A stretch of DNA of 64,000 nt from Methanomicrobiales archaeon HGW-Methanomicrobiales-1. Lineage in GTDB: Archaea > Halobacteriota > Methanomicrobia > Methanomicrobiales > Methanospirillaceae. Below, piece by piece: positions 51,638 through 58,455 of this stretch. Both the position numbers and the translations under genes were made by a program. Below the pieces are notes generated by a model. The model was not told the origin of the DNA. It did no database searches and was given only the letters and a program-made list of their open reading frames with translations. The stretch is from positions 62,736 through 126,735 of the forward strand of contig PGYM01000001.1 in NCBI GenBank assembly GCA_002839675.1, written 5' to 3'. Each line of letters starts with the position of its first letter. Position 1 is the first letter of the stretch.

Positions 51638-51976
51638 TCACACTTTCAGCATGTCGCCAAATCTCTGGGTTTTCTCGTTTCCCATGGCACAGAATGCCTG
51701 GTGAGTGAGTCCCATCTGCTTTGCTACCGGACATGTCGGGCAGATGCATCCCTTGATCTCCCTGATGCAGTGGAAGCTCATGCCCTTTCCGCAGAACATA
51801 GTTTCCATGGCAGTTTTGGCACAGTCGTTGTACGATGGGCATGACGGACAGGTGCACATCTTGCCCATCTCCATCATTTTAGTCATCATCTGATCCTTGG
51901 GCATTGCCATCATCTGTTTCTGCATCTTGACGTACATGTCTTCAGGCATTGCATCGTGTTTTCCAAAAAGGCTCAT
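51638..51976 (-). CDS. DUF2769-family small cysteine-rich protein (copy 3 of 3)
   Basis: A 112-residue protein starting MSLFGKHDAMPEDMYVKMQK, with the same Met-rich helix (MMAMPKDQMMTKMMEMGKM) and DUF2769 core (CTCPSCPSYNDC, MFCGKGMSFHCI, CICPTCPVAKQMG) as copy 2. Sequence similarity along the whole length shows recent paralogy. It is convergent with the DUF1622 gene, with about 220 bases of noncoding DNA between. Confidence 0.86.
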   Translation of the reverse strand: MSLFGKHDAMPEDMYVKMQKQMMAMPKDQMMTKMMEMGKMCTCPSCPSYNDCAKTAMETMFCGKGMSFHCIREIKGCICPTCPVAKQMGLTHQAFCAMGNEKTQRFGDMLKV

Positions 51977-52099
51977 TTGATTTCACCATCCTGAACCTTG
52001 AGTCAAAGGTATATATAGGTATGGATTATACAACGTCATTGAATGATAAAAAATGAACCAGAATAACGTGAGGTTTGCACGGATAAAGCAGGGGCCTGT

Positions 52100-52231
52100 A
52101 TCAGACTCTGCCAAGTCGGGGACATTAAGATGACGGCCGGCGAGGCAGGAAAACTGCTCAAGGCGTCGGACTTCCCGTTCAAGAGTGCAAAGGCTGTTGC
52201 CGATGTCATTGTTGACCGGGCAGGACTGTAA
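52100..52231 (+). pseudogene. Truncated copy of the MTH865-type gene end
   Basis: The last 44 codons or so match the gene at 42575-42988: LCQVGDIKMTAGEAGKLLKA then SDFPFKSAKAVADVIVDRAG and L-stop, starting where the parent has GADTTCQVGD (residue 94). Upstream sequence is unrelated and no in-frame start exists, so it cannot make a protein. A poly-T stretch and repeat copy 5 follow, as they do after the parent gene. Confidence 0.85.
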
Positions 52232-52277
52232 ATCTCTCCCTTTTTAAAACGAAACCCCTCTTTTCTATCGCCTCCCC

Positions 52278-52533
52278 GGAAAAAAATATCCATCCTATGC
52301 ATATTCTGATTGCATCCAGTTAGCCCGGATGGAGTAAATTAAGCAGCGAAAACAGCCTCGGTTTAAAGCCCCTTGGCGGCCTTTAGGTGAGGGAGTTTCC
52401 GCTCGTATTTTGGCAATCGGATCGAATATCGGGCTTATTTTCAACGGGCCCGGAATCCGGCGCTTTTACGGGGTTTTCCAGAACAGGTTTTAGGAAACGG
52501 AGCCCGTATGGGGCTTGTTTTGGTTCAACCCCT
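52278..52533 (+). repeat. Dispersed intergenic repeat, copy 5
   Basis: From GGAAAAAAATATC through GGAGTAAATTAAGCAGCG, CGTATTTTGGCAATCGG and TTTTACGGGGTTTTCC to the perfect terminal stem-loop AGCCC-GTATG-GGGCT followed by TGTTTTGG. It starts 47 bases after the truncated MTH865 stop. This copy is open in one frame (FPLVFWQSDRISGLFSTG), which is shared with copy 6 but broken in copies 1, 2 and 3. Confidence 0.8.
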
Positions 52534-52577
52534 GAATGGAGGCAGGGATCGGACTCCCGGGTAGCAACGCTATGCGG

Positions 52578-52618
52578 TTTAGGTCAACCTAAACATTTAA
52601 TATTTAGGGCAACCTAAA
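52578..52618. promoter_or_regulatory. Double palindromic operator of DtxR/feoB operon
   Basis: Two palindromes, TTTAGGTCAACCTAAA (52578-52593) and TTTAGGGCAACCTAAA (52603-52618), centred 25 bases apart, flank a TATA-like TTTAATATTTA (52596-52606) just before the ATG at 52630. The pattern fits metal-dependent DtxR/IdeR/MntR-type operators, and a protein bound here would cover the TATA box and the start of transcription. It almost certainly serves the regulator gene directly downstream. Confidence 0.85.
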
Positions 52619-52629
52619 TACTCATTACA

Positions 52630-53349
52630 ATGGCACAGGAGCAAATCGAGGAATACCTCGAAACAATCTACGATCTTGAATCGCGGGATGGTTCGGCAAA
52701 AACCACCGCAATAGCAAAATGTCTCAAAGTTGCCCCGGCGAGCGTAACCGAAGTGCTCCGCAGTCTTTCGGACAAGGGACTGGTCTCATACGAGCCTTAT
52801 AAGGGAGCAACACTGACAGAAGAGGGAAAAAAGATCGCAGATACGATCAAACGGAAACACCGGCTCCTTGAAGTTTTTTTAACCAATGTTCTCCACCTTA
52901 ACCGGGAAAAAGTCCACGATGAGGCGTGCAGGATGGAACATACCATCTCCGAGGAAACGGAGAACGGGCTCTGCCGGATGCTGGACGCACCGTCTCACTG
53001 CCCGCATGGCAGCCCGATCAGTCCCTGCAACAAATGTGTGGGGAGCTGTGCTGAGTGCGACGGTGCAGGAAAAACCGATGCTATCATTGCAAGCCGGAAT
53101 AAAAAGATCATTCCGATCACCGATCTCAATCCTGATCAGGAAGGCCGGATCGCATTCATCCGTGGTGACTGCAAAGTTGTCCAGCGTCTCTCCGACCTCG
53201 GACTTACCCTGGGGACCCGGGTTGCCATCCTGAAAAAGACACCCATGGACGGACCCGTGGAGATCTCGGTGAGAAGGACGAAACTTGCTGTCGATCATGC
53301 AATTGCCGGAAATATCTTCATAGAATTACCCGATGCAGGCGAACTATGA
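52630..53349 (+). CDS. DtxR-family metal-dependent regulator with FeoA domain
   Basis: A 239-residue regulator: winged helix (EYLETIYDLESRDGSAKTTA ... SDKGLVSYEPYKGATLTEEG), metal-binding dimerisation domain with conserved residues (RKHRLLEVFLTNVLHLNREK, DEACRMEHTISEETENGLC), a Cys-rich linker (CNKCVGSCAECDG), then an SH3-like FeoA domain (RIAFIRGDCKVVQRLSDLGL). The FeoA part may signal to FeoB or act as a second sensor. The stop overlaps the feoB ATG (ATGA), and two palindromes precede the gene. Confidence 0.93.
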   Translation: MAQEQIEEYLETIYDLESRDGSAKTTAIAKCLKVAPASVTEVLRSLSDKGLVSYEPYKGATLTEEGKKIADTIKRKHRLLEVFLTNVLHLNREKVHDEACRMEHTISEETENGLCRMLDAPSHCPHGSPISPCNKCVGSCAECDGAGKTDAIIASRNKKIIPITDLNPDQEGRIAFIRGDCKVVQRLSDLGLTLGTRVAILKKTPMDGPVEISVRRTKLAVDHAIAGNIFIELPDAGEL

Positions 53350-55334
53350 GCGGCTGCGGGGAATGCAAAGCCTGCCCGTCCGGCAAAGAGTGCACGATAA
53401 AGAATGCGGACTATACGATTGCCCTGGCCGGCAATGCCAATGTCGGCAAAAGCGTCATCTTCAACCAGCTGACCGGTGTTGATCAGATCATCGGTAACTG
53501 GCCGGGTAAAACCGTTGAGCGGGCGGAAGGTCTCCTCCTGCACAAAGGGAAACGTATCCGTGTCATCGATCTGCCCGGCATCTATTCCTTCTCCACGTAC
53601 TCGATGGAGGAACTCGTCTCCCGGGACTTCATCGCACTCGAACACCCGGATGCCGTTATCAACGTCATCGACGCTTCGGCACTGGAACGCAACCTGTTCT
53701 TCACAATCCAGCTCCTCGAACTGGCACCCCCGCTGATGATCGCAGTCAACCAGATCGATCTTGCTGAGAAGAAAGGGATCACCATCGATACCGGAAAACT
53801 CTCGGCACTGCTCAGCGTCCCGGTTGTCCCGACGATTGCCATCAAAGGAAAGGGGATCCCGGTTCTCACCGACGCGATCACGGGTCTCATGCAGGATCAC
53901 CCGGTTCCCCCGGCACTTCTCTATGGAAAGGAGATCGAGGAGCGGATCGGGAAGATTATCCCACTGCTGGAGACGGTAACCACACCGTATCCCGTTCGCT
54001 GGACCGCCATCAAACTGCTCGAACGCGATCCGGCGATCGTGCAGATGGTAAACGAACAGGACCGGAGTATCGTTACAAAGGCTGGATTGCTTGCCGGCGA
54101 GATCGAGTCCATTCACGGGGAGCCGGTCTGCGTTGTCATGAGTGCGGAGCGGTACCAGATTGCAGACCGGATTGCTGCCGAAGTGATAACCCTGAGGCCA
54201 TTGGGCGAAGGGGCTCAGAAAAAGAGCCTGACAGACCGGCTCGATGAAGTTGCCCTTCACCCGGTCTTAGGGTACCTCGCAGTTGTCGCCGTGATTGGGG
54301 GCCTGCTGCTCTGGACGTTCCTGATCGGGGCGCAGGTCTCGGCCTTCCTTGCCGGCTTCCTGTCACAGTTCGAACAGTACGAACCGGTGATCACGGGCCC
54401 GCTCATGGACATTCTCTGGAACGGGGCATTCACCGGTTTTGTCGCGGGTGTGACCCTGGTCATTCCTTATGTCCTGCCATTCTACCTGCTCCTTGCGGTT
54501 ATGGAGGACTCGGGCTATCTCACCCGCATTTCCGTTATGCTCGATCGTGGCATGCACAAGCTGGGGCTTCACGGCAAAGCGATCATTCCGCTGATTCTCG
54601 GGTACGGGTGTAATGTTCCGGCAATCTATTCCTGCCGGATTATGGAAACACCAAAACAGAAGACTCTCGCGGCGTTTCTCGTGACCCTCGTCCCCTGCAC
54701 GGCTCGGACGGTCGTTATTCTTGGGCTTGTTGCTGCGTTCGTTAACATCTGGTGGGCTCTCGCACTCTATGCCTTTGACATTCTCCTGATCCTCGTTGTC
54801 GGGAGAATTGCCTTCAAAGCGGTACCGGGCGAGTCGGTCGGGCTGATCATGGAGATGCCCGACTATCACATCCCTTCGGTATCGGTCGTCATGAAACAGA
54901 CCTGGACCCGGACAAAGTCGCTTATCTGGATCGTCTTTCCCGCGTACATCATCGGGAGTGCAATCATCCAGGCATTCTATGCAGCAGGGTTCCTCAACCC
55001 GGTAAATGATCTTCTCTCACCGATAACCGTCCTCTGGCTCGGTCTTCCGGCTGTCATCGGGATTACGCTGATCTTCGGGATCGTGCGCAAAGAACTCACG
55101 ATCCTCACCCTTGCGGTTATCTTTCATACAACCAACTTTGCGTCGATCATGTCCCCGGTCCAGCTGATTGTCCTTGCCCTGGTCTCGATGCTCTACATCC
55201 CCTGTATCTCGGTGATCCTCGTGCTTGCATCGGAGTTCGGCTGGAGGAAAGCACTGGGGATTTCCGTGGCCGAGATTGTCATGGCGATTGCACTGGGCGG
55301 GATTGCGTTTAGGGTGCTCAGTCTGGGGATGTGA
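53346..55334 (+). CDS. feoB: ferrous iron transporter FeoB
   Basis: A 662-residue Fe(II) transporter with a G-protein domain and a membrane core. The G1 loop is GNANVGKSVIFNQL (residues 29-42; Ala replaces the usual Pro), G3 is IDLPGIYSFSTYSMEE, and G4 is NQIDLAEKKG. Later GYGCNVPAIYSCRI and LVPCTARTVVILGL are the conserved Gate motifs. Unusual: a four-cysteine start (C4, C7, C10, C16: MSGCGECKACPSGKEC) that could hold a metal or Fe-S cluster as an iron sensor. Overlaps the regulator by four bases. Confidence 0.95.
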   Translation: MSGCGECKACPSGKECTIKNADYTIALAGNANVGKSVIFNQLTGVDQIIGNWPGKTVERAEGLLLHKGKRIRVIDLPGIYSFSTYSMEELVSRDFIALEHPDAVINVIDASALERNLFFTIQLLELAPPLMIAVNQIDLAEKKGITIDTGKLSALLSVPVVPTIAIKGKGIPVLTDAITGLMQDHPVPPALLYGKEIEERIGKIIPLLETVTTPYPVRWTAIKLLERDPAIVQMVNEQDRSIVTKAGLLAGEIESIHGEPVCVVMSAERYQIADRIAAEVITLRPLGEGAQKKSLTDRLDEVALHPVLGYLAVVAVIGGLLLWTFLIGAQVSAFLAGFLSQFEQYEPVITGPLMDILWNGAFTGFVAGVTLVIPYVLPFYLLLAVMEDSGYLTRISVMLDRGMHKLGLHGKAIIPLILGYGCNVPAIYSCRIMETPKQKTLAAFLVTLVPCTARTVVILGLVAAFVNIWWALALYAFDILLILVVGRIAFKAVPGESVGLIMEMPDYHIPSVSVVMKQTWTRTKSLIWIVFPAYIIGSAIIQAFYAAGFLNPVNDLLSPITVLWLGLPAVIGITLIFGIVRKELTILTLAVIFHTTNFASIMSPVQLIVLALVSMLYIPCISVILVLASEFGWRKALGISVAEIVMAIALGGIAFRVLSLGM

Positions 55335-55372
55335 GAACAGACGCGGTGGATTGAAGGTAGTTATTTTCCCCT

Positions 55373-55632
55373 AAGAAAAAATGATATTCATAGTGGCATT
55401 CCGGCAACATTTCCGGGGCCCGTATTGGGTAAACTATGTGGTAAAAATTGCCCCTGTTTAATGGCCATTGGCGGCAATCCGTGGAGGTCGTTTCCGCTCA
55501 TATTTTGGCAATCAGGGTTAAATTCGGGCGAATTTCCCGGGTGGGTGGAATCCGGCGGTTTTACGGGGTTTGCCGGAACCGGTTTTGGGAATCGGAGCCC
55601 GCAAAGGGCTTATTTGTCCTCAGGATCCTGAC
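55373..55632 (+). repeat. Dispersed intergenic repeat, copy 6
   Basis: From an AAAAAATGATATTCAT start through GCATTCCGGCAAC, GGGTAAACTATG, CATATTTTGGCAATCAG and TTTTACGGGGTTTGCCGG to the perfect terminal stem-loop AGCCC-GCAAA-GGGCT followed by TATTTGTCCTCAGG. It starts 39 bases after the feoB stop. Confidence 0.8.
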
Positions 55633-55704
55633 CCCCTATTCCATATGCCGCTGACAGAGGGATGAATACTCATTTTCATTCCCGTCCTTTAAGGCCAGAC
55701 AATA

Positions 55705-56049
55705 TTACAGGCGCTGGAGGAGAGTTTTTAGTACTACCGGCCCGAGCACGAATTCTGCTTCTTTCCGGTATTTCCCTGCAAGACAATCGGCGATGATCCG
55801 GTTTCCGAGCGGGGTGGCCCACATCCCGCCGCGCTGTTCCGTACCGATCAGCTGATCCTGCTCCATTTCCGACAGGATGGCGGTCATTTTTGACATCGGT
55901 ATCGAACAGAACTCGGCAAGTGTCCGCTTCGGAGGCAGGTGCACCCGGATCTTGTCCATGAAAAAATCAACTTCCAGGGATTTTTTTTCGCAAACCAGTA
56001 TCCGGATTGCAACATCGAAGACCTGTTCTGCGGTGATGGGGTCAATCAT
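55705..56049 (-). CDS. probable winged-helix protein, 114 aa
   Basis: Not firmly recognised. A 114-residue soluble protein starting MIDPITAEQVFDVAIRILVC. The middle (KRTLAEFCSIPMSKMTAILS and EMEQDQLIGTEQRGGMWATP) looks like a winged helix with a following wing, so a small DNA-binding regulator is likely. It is divergent from the fwd operon, with 330 bases between, and may control it; that link is inference. Confidence 0.6.
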   Translation of the reverse strand: MIDPITAEQVFDVAIRILVCEKKSLEVDFFMDKIRVHLPPKRTLAEFCSIPMSKMTAILSEMEQDQLIGTEQRGGMWATPLGNRIIADCLAGKYRKEAEFVLGPVVLKTLLQRL

Positions 56050-56378
56050 CGTTATGCAGTGTATTATCGCACGTGGTTTAAATCAGTTGGTATATCAGAT
56101 GAATTATAAAGTGATGAATCATTATTGCAATTCATTCCTGTGTCAGGAAACTTCTTTTGGATGGCCTATTTTCCTGAGTGAGTGGGGGAGGTTCCCTCCG
56201 GATAGATAATGAGACCTTCTCTCTCTGGCTGATTCTCATTGATCCTTCAAGTACACCATTCGTGAAATAATTCAGGATAATATAAACATAAACTGTTTAA
56301 CTCTTTGAATAATAAGGAAGGTTTAATTAAAAACCTCAACAAAAGATCAGAGTTAACAAAATTTTTGTTGTGATGTGC
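56050..56378. other. Divergent promoter region upstream of fwd operon
   Basis: A 330-base AT-rich region. It holds a hairpin TTCCTG-TGT-CAGGAA (56135-56149), the inverted repeat described next and several TATA-like stretches. No gene is supported. Confidence 0.5.
56319..56336. promoter_or_regulatory. Inverted repeat over a TATA-like element of fwd operon
   Basis: AGGTTT (56319-56324), AATTAA, AAACCT (56331-56336): a perfect six-base inverted repeat overlapping a TATA-like TTTAATTAA, about 45 bases before the first fwd ATG. A candidate operator; the binding factor is unknown. Confidence 0.45.
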
Positions 56379-56642
56379 ATGGCGTTTTCAGTACATGTAA
56401 ACATGAACCGGTGCACCGGGTGCGGCAATTGCGTAGTTGCCTGCCCGGTGAACGCGATCGAGCTCTATACGCTCGACCCTGTAACGAAGGATAAGATTTA
56501 CACCGTTGTTGACGGGAAATCGGTCAGCCTCGATGTGAAGATGGAACTCTGTGCGGGCTGCGGCGTCTGCGTCAATGCCTGCCCGTACGACGTGATCACC
56601 CTCTCCGGCCGGGGCGAGACCGGGGCACTCGGAATAGTCTGA
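56379..56642 (+). CDS. fwdG: formylmethanofuran dehydrogenase, ferredoxin-like subunit G
   Basis: An 87-residue two-cluster ferredoxin. Two CxxCxxCxxxC motifs are visible (CTGCGNCVVACPVNAI and CAGCGVCVNACPYDVI), each binding a [4Fe-4S] cluster that takes electrons to the FwdB active site. Start at 56379 (MAFSVHVNMNRC) is chosen; ATG and GTG codons up to nine bases upstream are also open. First gene of fwdGDBAC. The polyferredoxin FwdF is not present in the cluster. Confidence 0.92.
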   Translation: MAFSVHVNMNRCTGCGNCVVACPVNAIELYTLDPVTKDKIYTVVDGKSVSLDVKMELCAGCGVCVNACPYDVITLSGRGETGALGIV

Positions 56643-56659
56643 AACAGGGGATGAGACGA

Positions 56660-57070
56660 ATGTCAAAAGTTATCATGAACATGATCACCCAGCGCTCCAT
56701 CGAGGAAGGCGCTGCAATGGAGAAGGGCAAGACCAATCCCGACTATTTCGACGCCTGTTCGATCTGCGAGATCAACCCGGAAGACATGAAGAAGCTCGGC
56801 ATCTGGAAGAACACCAATGTCCGGGTCACGAGCGAGTGCGGCAGTGTGATTGTCAAGGCCATCGAGCCGACCCAGTTCTGCCCGCCCGGCCTCGCCCACA
56901 TCCGGCAGGGTGTCTGGGCAAACCAGGTTGTCCCGCCCCGGACCCAGTCAACCGGCACCCCGCAGTACAGCGGTTTTCCGGTCACCATAGAGCCTGCAAT
57001 CAATGAAAAACTCAAGACCGCTCTCGAGCTCGTGCAGGGCTCGGTAGGTCTCTGGAAAGGAGGAAAGTAA
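56660..57070 (+). CDS. fwdD: formylmethanofuran dehydrogenase, subunit D
   Basis: A 136-residue protein with the molybdopterin dinucleotide-binding fold, starting MSKVIMNMITQRSIEEGAAM. It corresponds to the C-terminal domain of formate dehydrogenase-like enzymes, here on a separate chain (IWKNTNVRVTSECGSVIVKA ... FCPPGLAHIRQGVWANQVVP). It closes over the W/Mo-pterin cofactor in FwdB. It starts 17 bases after fwdG with a GGGGATGA site. Confidence 0.93.
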   Translation: MSKVIMNMITQRSIEEGAAMEKGKTNPDYFDACSICEINPEDMKKLGIWKNTNVRVTSECGSVIVKAIEPTQFCPPGLAHIRQGVWANQVVPPRTQSTGTPQYSGFPVTIEPAINEKLKTALELVQGSVGLWKGGK

Positions 57071-57071
57071 T

Positions 57072-58454
57072 ATGCCTAAACTTATCACCGGCGTCGGGTG
57101 CCCCTACTGCGGGTCATCCTGCGATGACCTTGAAGTCCTTGTATCGGACGATGAGACCAAGGTTCTCGAAGTGCACAACTCCTGCATCATCGGAAGCAAT
57201 CTCTTCCACCATGCAAACGACCCCACCCGCCCGCGGCTCCCGCGGCAGCGCCAGCCGGACGGCTCGATAAAGGAGATCCCGTACGAAGAAGCGATCGATT
57301 ACTTCGCAAAGACCCTGCTGGCGGCGAAAAAGCCCCTGATCTACGGGTTCGGCTCCACCAACTGCGAGGGGATGAGCGCGATCGGCCGGATAGCTGAGAA
57401 AGCCGGAGCCGTGCTCGACAACTGCGCCACCATCTGCCACGGCCCCTCGTTCCTTGCAATGTTCGACAACGGTTACCCGAGCTGTACCCTTGGGGAGGCA
57501 AAGAACCGTGCGGATGTCGTGGTCTTCTGGGGCTGCAACCCTATGCACGCCCACCCGCGTCACACCTCCCGGTACTCGATCTTCCCCCGCGGTTACTTCA
57601 CCGGTAAGGGCCAGATGCAGCGGACCGTAATTTCTGTTGATCCCCGTGAGACCGACACCGCGAAACTTGCCGATGTCCACCTGATGCTCGACCAGGGGCA
57701 TGACTACGAGCTCTTCGATGCCTTCAGGACCGTCCTCCGGGGCCACGACATCCCCGACAAGGTAGCCGGTATCGACAAGGAGACGATCATCAAGTCGGTG
57801 GACATCATGAAGAAGGCCCGCTTCTGCATGATCTTCTTTGGCATGGGCTGCACCCACACGGATGGCCGCAACCACAACATCGATGCCGCCATCAGCATGA
57901 CCCGGGATCTCAACGACCACACCAAGTGCTCGATCATGGCAATGCGGGGCCACTACAATATCGCCGGCCCCGGCCAGGTCTGGTCATGGCAGTTCGGGTT
58001 CCCGTACTGCATTGATCTCTCGAAGGGCACCCACGCCCACATGAACCCGGGCGAGACCAGCTCGATCGATCTCGCAATGCGGGACGAAGTGGACTGCTTT
58101 GTCAATGTCGGTGCCGATGCCGGTGCCCACTTCCCGATCCAGGCAGTCCAGCACTTAAAGAAACACCCATTCATCGTCGTCGACCCGAACTTCAACATGG
58201 CAAGCGAGATCGCTGACCTCCACATTCCGGTCAGGATTGCCGGTGTCGATGAGCCGGGCGTTGTCTATCGTATGGACAACGTGCCGATCCAGTTCAAGGC
58301 AGTTCTCAAAGGGCTACCGGGCGTGCCGAGCGATGAGGAACTTTTCGACCGGGTGTACGAGCGGATGTGCGAGATCACCCTGACCCAGCCTATCTGGCTT
58401 GCGGCCAAAGAAAACCGGAAATACCCGCACAACACGAACCCGATGGTGAGCTGA
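57072..58454 (+). CDS. fwdB: formylmethanofuran dehydrogenase, catalytic W/Mo subunit B
   Basis: A 460-residue molybdopterin oxidoreductase subunit that reduces CO2 to formate in the first step of methanogenesis from CO2. The N-terminal cluster ligands are C10, C13, C17 and C38 (VGCPYCGSSC), and C118 (DNCATICHGPS, followed by C122 and H123) fits the metal-coordinating residue. It is Cys, not selenocysteine. FwdB is encoded one base after fwdD and two bases before fwdA. Confidence 0.95.
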   Translation: MPKLITGVGCPYCGSSCDDLEVLVSDDETKVLEVHNSCIIGSNLFHHANDPTRPRLPRQRQPDGSIKEIPYEEAIDYFAKTLLAAKKPLIYGFGSTNCEGMSAIGRIAEKAGAVLDNCATICHGPSFLAMFDNGYPSCTLGEAKNRADVVVFWGCNPMHAHPRHTSRYSIFPRGYFTGKGQMQRTVISVDPRETDTAKLADVHLMLDQGHDYELFDAFRTVLRGHDIPDKVAGIDKETIIKSVDIMKKARFCMIFFGMGCTHTDGRNHNIDAAISMTRDLNDHTKCSIMAMRGHYNIAGPGQVWSWQFGFPYCIDLSKGTHAHMNPGETSSIDLAMRDEVDCFVNVGADAGAHFPIQAVQHLKKHPFIVVDPNFNMASEIADLHIPVRIAGVDEPGVVYRMDNVPIQFKAVLKGLPGVPSDEELFDRVYERMCEITLTQPIWLAAKENRKYPHNTNPMVS

Positions 58455-58455
58455 A

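Noticed and set aside
52278-55632. Repeat copies 5 and 6 as genes for small proteins
   Set aside because: They share an open frame, but differences are not concentrated at third codon positions, no ribosome-binding site precedes them, and copies 1, 2 and 3 have stops in the same frame.
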